A stretch of DNA of 64,000 nt from Megascapheus bottae (Eukaryota > Chordata > Mammalia > Rodentia > Geomyidae), in assembly GCA_024803745.1 (NCBI GenBank), contig JANJXV010000002.1, forward strand, positions 39,019,001-39,083,000, read 5' to 3'. The notes under the pieces were generated by a model. It saw only the letters and a program-made list of their open reading frames with translations, made no database searches and was not told the origin of the DNA. Both the position numbers and the translations under genes were made by a program. This document shows, piece after piece, positions 11,554 through 23,070 of this stretch (position 1 is the first letter of the stretch; every line of letters starts with the position of its first letter).

Positions 11554-11790
11554 GAATCCAGCCCTTTGCTAAGAAGGTCAGCTCTTGAAAGCCTTCAAGA
11601 GCTTTGGTAGCTGAGAAAGCTGGAGGGCTGTAAATCCTTTGGTCTGTTGCTAAGATGCTTGGCTCCTGAGAATCACATCAGTGTTCTCTAATACAGAGAG
11701 TGGAATGTGAATCCTTTGTTCCCTGCCTATGATGTTACACTCTTGAGTACTTGTTTCCTTAGCTAAGAGGACATGCAGCAGGGCCTGTTA
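11554..11790 (+). repeat. Degenerate tandem repeat, about 77-bp unit, three copies
   Basis: Units begin at about 11554, 11632 and 11709. Each starts with a form of '(G/A)AATCC..TTTG', has 'CT(C/T)(C/T)TGAG' or 'CTCTTGAAA' about 32 bases later, and ends near 'GG..TGT'. The units are strongly diverged. This may be part of an old LTR or an independent minisatellite; I do not recognise a family. Confidence 0.4.
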
Positions 11791-12604
11791 CATGAACTTT
11801 GAGATTAATTATGAATAGGCACAAACTGAGAAAGGCAGGCGAAAAGAGGTTGTATGAGAAGAAAGAAGAGAGCTATCCACAAGAATGCCAGATGGCAAAT
11901 GCCATTACACTGCAAACATATGCACTGGAATAATATTCATAGGGCAATATTTATAAATATCTTTTGATCTCACCATTGCATACTACAATAAGCCTTCTTT
12001 ATTGAGTTTGCCAATATACTCACTGGAAAGAAGAGAAAGCTACTAAGATTATTTTACCTTTAAATCTGTTGTGCAACACACCAAAACTCTATTACTATAC
12101 AGTAAAACAATAGCTAGATAATAAAAATGTGCATCAATCAATGAATATAAACATAATGTACTTACAGACATTTATGGGGTTATGTCTCAGACTTTCCTAT
12201 TTGCACTGTTAGAAGAATACAAATATATTAATTATATATAATAGGATTAGAAGATCATCATAAATATCTAAATAGTATATTACTTGTGACAATTGAGGTT
12301 CTAATTTCTATACATGTTAAATTAGAGAAATTAATTTTACCAGGGTAGGTTTACCATTAGATGGCTGAATTGTTAAAGTTGTAAAAAATAATAATAGTAT
12401 AATGATAATCATAATCACATTTACTGTCTTGTTCTTTGGTGCATATATTGACAAAATGTGATACACATTGGTTTATTGTGTGATAACCTCCAATTTCCTA
12501 TTAGCTTTTTCCTATTTTTCTGCTTATTATTCCTACTTGTCCATTGAAAACTGGGAATATAAAATTTTATTCCATTTTTTCTTTTAAACTACCATTAGAT
12601 TTTA

Positions 12605-12685
12605 TTCTTTTGCCTACTCTGGCTTCAAACTGCTATCCTCCTTTATCTCCTTGAGTAGCAGAGATCACAGGCATATGGACATTCA
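12605..12685 (-). mobile_element. Old B1-like SINE fragment
   Basis: 'CTGGCTTCAAACTGCTATCC', 'CTTGAGTAGCAGAGATCACA' and 'GGCATATGGAC' follow the reversed B1 order (…CTGGCTTTGAACC…CTGAGTAGCTAGGATTACAGGC…). Diverged and partial. Confidence 0.45.
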
Positions 12686-13884
12686 AGTATTTCATACTTA
12701 GTCATCACAGAAATATTTAGTTTATAATTATATGTATGTCAATACAAGTAGAAAGTGAAAATCTTGGGGGAGAAATAGTTTCTCTGATGTCTCATGTCTC
12801 CTCTGGAGGAATGGATCTAGGTTTTTCTGTTGCAATGCTTATACTGTTTTATAACTAAAAATAATAATGACATATAACATTCTAAGTAAGTTCCACCAAG
12901 AAACAGAAGACAAGGGACCTCTCTAAATGATGTTTCTTAGCTGATACTCTCTTAAATTGGCTTTTCCTCTGGGAACAGTTATGCGGTAATCACTTATAAA
13001 TGGCTTCAGGGAAATGTTGAAGCTGGATTCTTAAATCTGGGATTCCTAACAAAATAATTACGAATGTAACCATGAACAAAATGGCTCGTTATTTCTGCAG
13101 AATGCAGGGTAACACATGTGATAAGTAAAGGATAGCTTATCTGCATAAAAACATACAGATGTCTTTGCTTCAAAATTGTTCTTTGGAGCAACATTATACT
13201 TTTTGTTCCCTGGTAGAAAGTAATGTTTCCCAAAAATAAGAAATCACACATCTGACATCAGATAAATCTGATCTTTGCCAATTATAGTAATTTATAATAG
13301 AAAAATGATTGGTATAAAAAAGAAGAAAAAGACCTCAGTTTCTGTAATAGTGCTCTCAGAAACAGATATGTGAGTTTTCCTTGCATGACACAAAAAAGAT
13401 CAATCTTTAGATGACTCTTCAACAAATCTTATATTGAATGGCAGTTCTACATTATTTAATTCAATTAAAGTCTGCCACTCTGTACTAAAAGATAATGTCA
13501 AATCCCAGATTCTGTAAGTAAAAGAATGGGCATGACTTACTCTGCTTCTAATGCAATTATCAAACCCAAGTTGTTTTATCTGTGCTTCTGGTGTACTGTT
13601 TGTTAGTTTTACCAGAACCCTCTTCTTGGTCGAAGTTAACTTATAAGAGCCACTCACCTTATAAGAGCATAGGTAAATACATTTACCAGTTAATCTCAAA
13701 GAATATTAAATAGAAGTGTCTTTAACTTCTGTTTCCTGCAGGGAGAGCAGGAAATCTTTCTTTTTCCATTTCTCTTTACTTTAATTTAGCTAGACTAAAA
13801 TAAACATTTGTGAAAACCCTCTAAACAATGAAGAATATTACAAAGGTACAGATGAACAGCCAAATGGAAAAGATGTATGGAAAG

Positions 13885-14285
13885 CTACAGAAGTACCTTC
13901 TGGGGCCTCTCTGGCTGCAGCACTGTCCTTGGATTCAAGTGTCGCAGGGTTATACTAATATAGTCCTCTTGGGTTTTTATGGAAGCTTCCTTATGTAGGT
14001 ATGACTAATTAAGTCACTGGCAATTGGCAATGAATTGATTGTTCTATCATTTCTCCCTCTCTGGAGGGGAGAGAGTACAGAAAGTCCCAAGCCTGCAATC
14101 TTGCCTTCATCTTTCCAGTAATTAATGGGTAGCCTAGTGCTAGCTAAAGGCTGGGAGTCACCAGGCCTCTCATTAACAAATTACTCATTACTCCACAGAT
14201 TCCAAGGACCTGGTTTAACTACTCAGGAATAAGCCATGTGTTTGATCACCAGGTCCAAGACTAGATCGACACTGTTTGAAAAATT
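13885..14285 (+). mobile_element. ERVL-type LTR fragment (MLT2-like)
   Basis: In order: a 'TATGGAAGCTTCCTTATGTA' block, 'GGTATGACTAATTAAGTCAC', 'TGGCAATTGGCAATGAATTG', a 'CTCTCTGGAGGGGAGAGAG' block, 'AAAGTCCCAAGCCTGCAATC', 'CAGGCCTCTCATTAAC' and 'ATTCCAAGGACCTGG'. This order resembles the MLT2 LTR consensus as I remember it. No internal ERVL sequence is visible. It is an old mammalian relic; the strand is that of the remembered consensus. Confidence 0.5.
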
Positions 14286-14289
14286 CTTA

Positions 14290-15510
14290 AACATTTGAGT
14301 CTAAGACAATCTTTCATAGATCCTATTAGATTAAATAGGCGATAGGAAAGGTAATTAACTGAAGGTGAAAGAAGAAAGCTGAAGGCAAGTATGTCTCCAA
14401 AGAACTATGCCCATTTATTCTTCTCCCACTCCTCTCTTTGCTAAATAAAGCAACTCCAGTGAAGATGAATGGAATAGATGATCTAATAAAATTTATTCTA
14501 GCTTTGCTGTATTTTCTGATCAACTATATTGACCACATGGATCACAAAACTCAAAGCTATTACTTTTTCTTTGTCATTGCATATTTTCTTTTTAGCCTAT
14601 AGTTCATTTAGCTTCCAAGGGAGAAAAGAAGCTATGCCTTTATTTTCTGATCAATTATATGATCGGATGGGATTATATCTATTCATTGCTCTTATCTCCA
14701 GTGGACATTTTGACTGGCAGAAAGACATAGTTACCTGTGAATGCCACTAGAATAAGATGGGCTCCTAATTCAATTTTTTTATTTTTGTATATAGAAGTAT
14801 TTTAGAGGCAAATTCAGATGCAGAAATCATTTTGATCATTTCATTTTTCTGGAGAACAGAGACCATAAAGGTGAATGTTGGTTTCTTTAAATCAGTGGCA
14901 ACTGATACAAAATTTAAGTTCCCTTTGAAATGCAGAAAATATTCAATCTGTAGACCATCTGTGATAAATTTACACCACACTCCTGCATGCCTGGTACCAG
15001 TTATTTGCCACAAATGAGAAATTTCTCCAATGTTACAACTACATGATGCAAAACAGGTAATTTTTACCCCTGCTATCGTGTTTTCATTCTAGGTCTTAGT
15101 CAATATTGTCCTGATGGTTGCTATTTGATGAATCAGCTTTCCTGTTAACTAGAGGTGCAGGCACATCATCTAATGAAAACACTCTGTATTTTATGACTCC
15201 CTCAGCTGCAGTTCTGCATATTAAAATGGAATTTCAATCTCACTTTTAGAAATAAAATCAAAACTAGCATCTGTGGTTTGAACAGAACTGAAGAAAATGT
15301 TGCTCATTTAATCTTAACAATTTTTTTCACACTAGACAGCATAAAAATTGGCCATGGATATAATTTTTAAAATGCCTATAAATTAGAAATAAGTCTGTAG
15401 AAATTAGCATAATAGTTCAGTGCATGGGTTCATTCATTATTTGCACATATTTGACTGCTGAAAACTTTGTATCTTTCATCAAAGTTGGTCAAAATACTTG
15501 AAAATTAAGG
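14290..15510. other. AT-rich sequence, nothing assigned
   Basis: No element or exon recognised. The motif TATTTTCTGATCAA(C/T)TATAT occurs at about 14511 and 14641, a minor local similarity. Confidence 0.4.
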
Positions 15511-15514
15511 ATTT

Positions 15515-16310
15515 TTTCCATATACTTTTTATTGCAATTAATAGAAGGGTTATATTATATTCACCAGATAGAAGGTGCATTACTTCACATACATTGACAC
15601 TCTTTCTCATATCTTGGCCCTATTTCCCTCTCCCTTTACCTTATTTTCCTCCCTTCTGTATCTGACTTCAAATAATCAAATATGCATATATACAATATAT
15701 CAGATAACCAGGTGAAATAGTGCAACAATATGAGATAACCAAGGGACAGCAAAAGAGATGAGAGATAATATAGTACATTAAGGACAACAATCATTCATTA
15801 TATGACTTTTGTTTCTATAACCTGGAGGTCCTTTCATTTAACATCATACTATATGGCCTATGTATCTAGGTTTTGTCCTATTGTAAATCTCTGCCTGGAC
15901 AGACCGAAGTTTCTACTCATTATGACAAATGAAGGAAATATTGAGCCTATGTTCCTTTGAGTCTGGCTTACTTCACATAATATGATTTTTTCTAAGTCTT
16001 TCCATTTCCTTACAAATGGGGCGATGTCATTCTTTCTGACAGCATCATAGAATTCCATTGTGAATAAATACCACATGTTCTTAATCCACTCATCAACTGA
16101 GGGGCATCTAGATTGGTTCCCTATCTTTGCTATGGTAAATAGTGCTGCAGTGAACATCGTTGTGCTAGTGGCTTTAGTATGTCCTTATTTCTGGATGATT
16201 GGGTAAATGTCAAGTAGTGGAATTGCTGGGTCATAGGCAAGCTCTATGTTTAGTCTTTTGAGGAACTGCCATACTGCTTTCCATAGTGGTTGAACAAGTT
16301 TGAACTCGAG
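15515..16310 (-). mobile_element. LINE-1 3' portion (5'-truncated, minus orientation)
   Basis: It reads on the + strand as the complement of the L1 3' UTR (TTGCAATTAATAGAAGGGTT ... CACCAGATAGAAGGTGCATT), then the complement of the end of ORF2. Translated on the minus strand it shows the L1 ORF2 tail: '[19 protein letters not shown]', 'MEFYDAVRKNDIAPFVRKW', 'LCEVSQTQRN'. The 5' break is in the '[12 protein letters not shown]' region near 16300. No endonuclease or reverse transcriptase domain remains. Confidence 0.92.
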
Positions 16311-16574
16311 TTTTTTATTGTTCATCAAATATCACTAGTAGAAGACAGTTTTCTTTCTAATCACTGGAAGGATTGAGTCTCTCTAATAAGTCAATGAAAT
16401 GTTTTTCTGTATCTAAAAATGGTTACACATTCACTTTCAAGAAGAAGCAAGAACCATATCATAGCACAGAGTAAAACTCACAGTAAGAAATATAGCTATA
16501 GGTGTAGTAGTTATGGAGAATGGTGGTCTTACCCCACCACAGAAAAAAATTGTGAAACTCAAACTAAAAAATAA

Positions 16575-16665
16575 CTAAGCAAAACAGATGAAATGTTGCT
16601 CAACTAGCAGAGCAACAACCTGGCAAGCATGAGTTCTTAAGTTAAAGCCCTAGTTATTAAAACAA
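16575..16665 (+). mobile_element. Old tRNA-derived (ID-like) SINE fragment
   Basis: 'TTGCTCAACTAGCAGAGCAA', 'CCTGGCAAGCATGAG' and 'GTTAAAGCCC' keep the spacing of A and B boxes of an ID-like monomer, followed by an A-rich stretch. Weakly conserved. Confidence 0.4.
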
Positions 16666-16964
16666 AAATCCTATTAATAAAATGCTTAGACAAATTACAT
16701 TCACACAAAAACACCAAAATCACATGCAGCCAAAGTGACCAGCTTCCTATTTTCCCTATTAATTGGCAACTAACAAAGCATTGTGTTAGTGCATCCTCTC
16801 CTATCTTACCTTTACACAATCTCTTAAATACATGAGAGAAATTCCACAGTGCATCTAACTACTATGAATAAAAGTGTCTTTAATACCAGTGTATCAAAAA
16901 ATTTTTATTTTAAGATAATGCATCAGGATAATTATAATAACCACTATTTATTTACTACATCAAA

Positions 16965-17190
16965 GCAGGTGTTGGTGGCTTACACCTGTAATCCTAGCAT
17001 TTCAGGAGGCCAAATTCTTAGGATCACAGTCTGAAACCAGTCTGGGCAGGAAAATCCATGAGACTCTTATCTTCAATTAACCACCAAAAAGCCTGAAGTA
17101 GATCTGTGGATCAAGAGGTACAGTGCTCGTCTTGAACACAAAAGCTCAAGAACAGCACCACAGGGAAATAACACAAAACAAAACAAATAA
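16965..17190 (+). mobile_element. B1-Geo-like dimeric SINE
   Basis: B1-like left half (GTTGGTGGCTTACACCTGTA, ATCCTAGCATTTCAGGAGGC), linker 'TCTTCAATTAACCACC', Geo-like right half (CTGTGGATCAAGAGGTACAG), and an ACAAAAC-rich tail. The right half lacks the usual 'ccctgagttcaagcc' block. Confidence 0.82.
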
Positions 17191-17410
17191 AAACCACTAT
17201 ACCATTATATCTTCCTAATACTGTACCTCATATGTACCTCACTCAATATCCTCAGCAGTATCCAAGGTAGATATTATTAATAATGTCCTTTAAACAAATA
17301 CAGCTGAAATTTGGAATATATTGATAAATTTTGCTAAGTCAGAAAACCGGTAAGCTCAGAAATGAGGGATTAAAATGATATTTTTGCAATAAAAATGCTG
17401 TGCTCATACT

Positions 17411-17603
17411 TTTTTTTTTTTGCCAGTCCTGGGCTTGAGCTCAGGGCCCGAGCACTGTCCTTGGACTTTCTCAAGGCTGGAGCTCTACCACTTGAGCCTC
17501 AGCACCACTTCTGGCTTTTTTCTATATGTGGTACCGAGGAATCAAACCCAGGTCTTCATGCATGCTAGGCAAGCACTTTAACCACTAGGCCAAACTCCCG
17601 GCC
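17411..17603 (-). mobile_element. IDL-Geo dimeric SINE (young copy)
   Basis: Reverse orientation with poly(T), TGCCAGTCCTGGGCTTGAGC and the complement of the ID-like half ending CAAACTCCCGGCC. A perfect 13-bp target-site duplication, CTGTGCTCATACT, is at 17398-17410 and 17604-17616. The intact duplication and low divergence make this one of the younger copies here. Confidence 0.93.
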
Positions 17604-17655
17604 CTGTGCTCATACTTTTTAAAGTCATACTGCTGTATACAACTAGTTGTGCACC

Positions 17656-17686
17656 TATGTATGTATGTATGTATGTATGCATGTAT
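17656..17686 (+). repeat. (ATGT)n microsatellite
   Basis: About seven TATG units with one TGCATG interruption. Confidence 0.9.
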
Positions 17687-17984
17687 CTATATATTCTTCT
17701 GTATATCTATATTTAGTTTGATTGCAGTTGACATGTAGACTATGAAGTGCATGCTTTTAGAAAAAATATTTTAAACTCAGATAGGAAAGAATTGAGGTTC
17801 TATTTAATGTTTGTCCTCAATTTATTTAGCTTTGACTACTATTGATTTTTCTTTTAAACTGTAGCTTTTTTCCTATCCAATGAGATTCTCATCACCATTG
17901 GCACAACTATTCTACTTAGCTTTTAGAGAATGTTATAGTTAGTGAAGTAATTTTACATATATCAAGTCATCATGATTTTATGCA

Positions 17985-18085
17985 ATGTGGACTGTTATTT
18001 CATTTCAGAGATGAGGAAGTTGAGTCTTAGAAAAGGTAAATAATGTTCCTCTTGTACAAACCACCTACCTAGGATGTGATTAAAC
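17985..18085 (-). mobile_element. MIR SINE fragment
   Basis: 'TTTCAGAGATGAGGAAGTTG' followed by 'AGTCTTAGAAAAGGTAAATAA' matches the reversed MIR block (…CAGATGAGGAAACTGAGGC…AGGTTAAGTAAC…). Confidence 0.6.
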
Positions 18086-18530
18086 AACATTCAAAATGAA
18101 TAAAATTCTTTCTTCTTGATCTCAGCTTATTTTTTTCTTTCTCCAACTTTAAAGAGGTTTTATAATATTTTAGCTCCATTCATTCTCTCTCATAAATCAA
18201 AGAGATTACTTGAGATACTCCCAAACTATTCAACATCAAATGCTTGATTCAGAGCCAGTACATATCATTATGTTCTAGACTTTCACCAGGAAACTTAAAT
18301 ATTTCAAGTTAACTTGTCCAAAAAAAAAGGAACCTCCAAATTGAGTTACAAGTGTTTATATTGCCAGATATTTTTGGTTGCACAACTTTAACACAAGTAC
18401 CAATAAACATTACCATATCCCTTTGACTATTATTTGTCTTTCAATATTCTTCTTAGTTTTCACTCCTAAACATTGACCAGAACATCTTTATTGTCTTGGA
18501 GGAGTCTATAAAGATTCCATGTCTCAACTC

Positions 18531-18535
18531 TGTGT

Positions 18536-18593
<58 letters not shown>

Positions 18594-18778
18594 TCTGGAG
18601 CTTCAACTTAAGCCTTGGAACTGTCCCTGAGCTTTTGTGCTCAATGCTGACACTCTATTTTTTAAGCCACAGCTCCACGTTGGGCTTTTTGGTTGTTAAT
18701 GGAGATGAGCTGCCTGGACTTTCCTGCACCAGAGTAGCTAGGATTATAAGCGTGACCCATAAACACCAAACCCAGGTT
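18531..18778 (-). mobile_element. B1-Geo-like SINE with (TG)n tail
   Basis: A (TG)n tract at 18531-18591 precedes the reversed Geo half (GGAACTGTCCCTGAGCTTTT ... AAGCCACAGCTCC) and a shortened B1-like half (GAGTAGCTAGGATTATAAGC). The microsatellite occupies the place of the SINE tail. Confidence 0.82.
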
Positions 18779-18820
18779 TCAACTTTGAATTAGGGAAAAC
18801 CTTGGTTATACAATTTCTTA

Positions 18821-19290
18821 TTTTTCCCCTGGTCTTAAGGCTTGAACTCAGGGCCTGGACACTGTCCCTGAGCCTCTTTGTGCTCAAGGTTAGCATCCTA
18901 CAACTTGAGCCACTATCACTTTGGCTTTTTTTTGTTTTTTTGGTCTCGAACTATGGGCCTGGGCATTGTCCCTGAGCTCTTCAGCTCAAGGCAACCACCC
19001 TACCCCTGAAGCCACAGTGCCATTTCCTGTTTTCTAGTGGTTAGTTGGACATAAGAGTCTCAGGGACTTTAGTGCCCAGACTGGCTTTGAAACCTGATCC
19101 TCAACTCTCAGCCTTCTGAGTAGCTAGGATTACAGGTGTCAACCACCCTGCCAGGCCCATTTTGGCTATTTTTTAGTCCTTTATAAGTATATGATTCTCA
19201 CAAACTTTTCTGCCTTGATTGGCTTTGAACCACAATCCTCAAATCTGAGCCTACTGAGTACCTAGGATAACAGGTTATGAGCCACCTGGC
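18821..19290 (-). mobile_element. B1-Geo-like SINE, split by a nested SINE
   Basis: The outer element has its Geo half at 18821-18926 (CTTGAACTCAGGGCCTGGAC ... CAACTTGAGCCACTATCAC) and its B1-like half at about 19159-19290 (CTTGATTGGCTTTGAACCAC ... CTACTGAGTACCTAGGATAA). The younger SINE at 18927-19158 separates them. A 9-bp duplication, A(C/T)TTTGGCT, at 18918-18926 and 19159-19167 flanks the insert. Confidence 0.82.
18927..19158 (-). mobile_element. B1-Geo-like SINE, inserted in an older relative
   Basis: Reverse orientation: T-rich tail, 'GGGCCTGGGCATTGTCCCTG', 'AGCTCTTCAGCTCAAGGC', linker, then the B1-like half 'CTGAGTAGCTAGGATTACAG' ending 'CTGCCAGGCCC'. It is closer to the other young copies than the element it interrupts. 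Confidence 0.85.
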
Positions 19291-19624
19291 TATTTTAATT
19301 TTGACACAGAGAGAGTAAATATATGAAACAGAATAATCTATTGAAAATCCTGTATTTTTACATAGAAAAATTAGGAAAAATTTCCTTCCACAAATACAAG
19401 TTCCCGTGAAAATTGAAACCTGAGTCAGCTTTTTAAAATAATAAACTCATGAAAAATCATATATATCAGACACTAAACTGTAAGGTAAACACATAATATC
19501 ATTAATATCAGTTCTTTAATATCTTCAAGAAATTTACTTGCCTAGGTAAGATAGTTATGTTCCTTCCTTAGAGAGAAATGTCTTATTCTTCTCACTAACC
19601 CTGGATATTTAGGAAGGTGATAAC

Positions 19625-19830
19625 TGAGTATCATGGCTCAAATGTAGCTGGGCAAGAAAGTATATGAGACTCTTATAACCCCAGCGAACCACCTAAGTCA
19701 ACAATAGAATATGGCTGCTCAGTATCATGTGGTACAACACTAGCTTTGAGTGAAAAAGCTAAGACACAGTACCCAGGTCCTGAGTTCAAGCCTTATTGCT
19801 GGTACAAGAGAAAGAATGAGAGAGGCAGAG
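19625..19830 (+). mobile_element. B1-Geo-like SINE, 5'-truncated and diverged
   Basis: Starts inside the B1-like half ('GTATCATGGCTCAAATGTAG', 'GGGCAAGAAAGTATATGAGA'), then has the Geo half ('GTGGTACAACACTAGCTTTG', 'GGTCCTGAGTTCAAGCC') and an A/G-rich tail. Confidence 0.7.
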
Positions 19831-20437
19831 AAAGAGAATACAATAACTTTTGAAAAGTTTCAGAACAAGGAAAGGCTTTTGAATTTAATTCAATTTGAGA
19901 CCTTTGATTTTTCCTTTGAGAAGCAGCAGAGTTTAGGAGGGAGACACAAGAAAAATTCTTTCATGTGTCTACAGATAGGGAAATACAAGCATGATGCTTA
20001 TCAGTCATCAAAAATCACCAAGAATTTTTTAAATCCAAGTATTTTTCTATACAGTGCAGTATCTACTCCAAAATAATGTGTCAAAAATAAATGTGATATT
20101 GTTATCTGTAACAGAGAAAATGAGTTATTCTGGCATATTGTTAGGAAAGGCATTATAATGAATCATTCAAGTAACTTTCATGCCTTTGTCAATATTCTGT
20201 ATAAACCAGATTCAGCCTATTAAATTCAATCAATCCAGTCATTCTGTGGAGCACACAGAACATGTTTACATAGTAATTTAAACTCTAATGACTCCACCTT
20301 GTTATGGAGTGATACAAAATCATCCCATCATTCTCAGTCTTTATCTGCTTAGGGTCTAGATGAGTGTTTGTTGAATACTTACAGAGATATTTCATGTTAA
20401 TATGTATAATAATTCAGTTTGGGATATGGAAAGGGTT

Positions 20438-20622
20438 CATACATTTGAACTCAGAGCCTCATGGTTGCTTGGCTGGTGCTCCACCACTTAGGTTATGTCT
20501 CCCACCCAGCATTTTGCTGGTTATTTTGGAGATAGAATCTCATGGACTTAAAACCAAGATCTTACATCTCTTGTCCTTCTAAGTAACTAGGTTTAGGGCA
20601 TAAGCAACTGATATCCAGCTAA
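20438..20622 (-). mobile_element. Diverged dimeric SINE (ID/B1-like)
   Basis: 'TTTGAACTCAGAGCCTCATG' and 'GCTGGTGCTCCACCACTTAG' resemble a reversed tRNA-like monomer. 'GAGATAGAATCTCATGGACT', then 'TCTAAGTAACTAGG', resembles the reversed B1 half. Old copy; the exact family is unclear. Confidence 0.5.
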
Positions 20623-20879
20623 ATTAACACTACAGTGCACAAAAGAAATGAAGTGCCCTTTGCTTCTAAAGAGAATTTCTGAGAAGCATACATATAATGG
20701 CTTAAGCTATGCATGAATCAAGAGTAATATCATACAGGTGAGTTTGAGAACAGGGTTAGCATTTTAGATAAATACATCATGTAATGTGCAAGTGTATGTA
20801 AACATATTAAGTGAGATATGGTAGATTTAAGGAGAATCCAAATAGTGTAATTCCTTAGAAAGACAAAGTTAAAGTTTAA

Positions 20880-21770
20880 CAAGATAAATGCAAGGAAAGG
20901 GGTACTTCAAGGAGGAAGGATGGGGCAAAAGAGGGAAGGGTAATGGAATGAATGGGGAGAAGGTAGAAGGGGAGAGTAAGGCAAGAATTCAGTATAATGA
21001 ATCTGTGAGGGAGTGGGAGAATGGGTAAGAATGTTGAAAGTGGTGATTTTTATCAAAATATATTATATTTATAAACTGCTTCCTTAATTGGCAAAGAAAT
21101 TTGTACAACTATTTAAAGATAATTTTTAAAACCAACTGACTTTAAAACAAGATAATGGAGAGCAAAAAAGGAAATGAATTTTTGAACAATTTATTTCATA
21201 TAGATTAGATGAGGGAAGGAGAAAATTTTAAATAAACTGACCAGGAAAAAATGACTTAAAAAGACGCCCATATTTTCTCTCTAGATCTAAAATACATGTG
21301 GACATGATAAATTATACAGGACTCTAGGAATTCACACCAAAGTGAGACCAAAGGAGGATAGTCAAAGTTGATGAACACACAGGCACAGTGCCTATGTGCA
21401 TCTGATCATACAAAATAATATATATCAAAATGAACTGCAGGAAATGGAAACAAGAGGGGTTGTTTTCTTGGTTGCTGCTTTTCTTTTTGTCTTGTTTGTT
21501 CATTTATCTGTCTTTGGAATGTAACGAGGTACAAAGAGATGCAGTGACAAAGGGTGAACAAATGCAGCAGTTGTACTCACGAAATACTATGCTGAAAATG
21601 AACTTATTCATTTTGCAGGTGAGGATGAGAAGGAAAATCTGGGAGAGAGCAGGGGAAGGGGTAACATTGTCCAAAAGAAATATACTTATTACCTGACTCA
21701 TGTAACTGTAACTCCTTTGTATAGCACATTTACAATAACAATAAAATATTTTTTAAAAACAAAAAAGATT
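20880..21770 (+). mobile_element. Probable older LINE-1-type 3' UTR sequence
   Basis: A purine-rich block (20880-21020) and a second segment ending 'TGTAACTGTAACTCCTTTGT' then 'TTTACAATAACAATAAAATA' resemble 3' ends of older rodent L1 subfamilies. No ORF2 codons were recognised. The two parts may be separate insertions. An 88-codon open frame at 21430-21696 falls inside and is not recognised as a protein. Confidence 0.4.
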
Positions 21771-22188
21771 TTTGATATATATTTTAAGAGAACAACAAAT
21801 ACTTATAACTATCACTGTCATTTTAAAGAGAAGTAATCACAAGCATGTCAGGAAAAATAAACATAGCTCAAAGAAATTAATTAATGACAGTGAAGTCACT
21901 GATTTTGTTTTTGCTTTTTTTCAGTAGATTTGGTAGGAGGAGCTGCAATAGTTCTGAAAGGAATATAAACAAAATGCATGGCTTCTATATTTTCCTTGAG
22001 GTCTGAAGGTAATGCTCTGATTTCTTGAGAAGAGGCAGGAAAGCAACATGCTAATGAAGTATATATCAACAGAGTCAGACAGGTATAACATTCATGACTA
22101 GTATAAAAAAGCAAATTTAACTAGATGAAAAAGTTATTGATAAGCTGGGTCTTTTTTCCCCATAACACGATAAAAAATAAAACCTTTG

Positions 22189-22275
22189 TGTCTCAGAAAA
22201 GCTTTGAACCTCGATCCTCAGAGCTCAGCCTCCAGAATAGCTATGACTACAGATGTGAGCCACCAGTGGCTTAAA
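22189..22275 (-). mobile_element. B1-like SINE monomer fragment
   Basis: 'GCTTTGAACCTCGATCCTCA', 'GAGCTCAGCCTCCAGAATAG' and 'ACAGATGTGAGCCACCAGTG' are the reversed B1-like half without a Geo partner. Confidence 0.75.
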
Positions 22276-22484
22276 GGAGTAATTCTATGTCTTTGGATGG
22301 CTCAGTTATATGGGCCTAGGACCAGATCCCACCTAAGCAAGAAAGGTGTCCAGTCTGTAATAGACTCCCACCCTGAACAAAGGATTTAACTCACATCACA
22401 ATGCCCAAGTTCCACGATGTCTTTGTGTTATAGTTCCTGGGCTAGAAAGTTAGTCAGACTTTAGTTTAAATTTTAGGGTGTCAC

Positions 22485-22610
22485 TTATAATTTTGTGAAC
22501 CTTGGAGACAAGCTGAAATTTCTGTATCTTCATCTTGTTTTCATTTATAAAATGGATATCACAATATCTCTCCTACTGTATCATTCCAATGATTAAAAAT
22601 ATAGAGTTCA
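22485..22610 (+). mobile_element. MIR SINE fragment
   Basis: 'TTTTGTGAACCTTGGAGACA', 'TCTTGTTTTCATTTATAAAA' and 'TGGATATCACAATATCTCTC' follow the MIR 3' order (GTGACCTTGGGCAAG…TCATCTGTAAAATGGGGATAATA). Confidence 0.6.
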
Positions 22611-22984
22611 GTGTGGAACAGATCTTGCTTAATAAAACTATCATACTGAAACAAATGTCTCCTTCAATTTCCGTGGGTTGCTGATTTCTGATGTCCTCTT
22701 GTCTTTGGCTATTCCTATTTTCATAAGCAATAATGGATAGCCATTCATTATAAGAGAAGGACACTCTTATTAACTGGCTTCTCACTGATTGTTCCTGCTA
22801 GAAATGTATTGAACGGGATCTACACAAATGAGGATGTATTGCAAATAGTAAATGTGTTAACAAAAAGTACAATTGCTTCCTATGTATGCAAGTACCATAT
22901 TTGATGTTTTATATGCATTTTTAATTATCATTAAGAGGTAGAGGCTGTTATTTTTTTATTTTGTCTATAGAGGAAATAAACAGG

Positions 22985-23070
22985 TTATTATTTTTCCCAT
23001 GTTATAGATAAAGGAAATAAACTCAGAGAGCAATGTTAATGTCCTTTTGATTACTGATCTAATAAGAAAT
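22985..23070 (-). mobile_element. MIR SINE fragment
   Basis: 'TATTTTTCCCATGTTATAGA' followed by 'TAAAGGAAATAAACTCAGAG' matches the reversed MIR block. Confidence 0.5.

Noticed and set aside
13400..13699. 99-codon minus-strand open frame
   Set aside because: No recognised domain, AT-driven composition, no clear splice sites or transposon match; a frame of this length is unsurprising in 64 kb on two strands.
18542..18793. Open frame beginning with a long Cys-Val repeat
   Set aside because: It is a (TG)n tract translated in frame, followed by a SINE.
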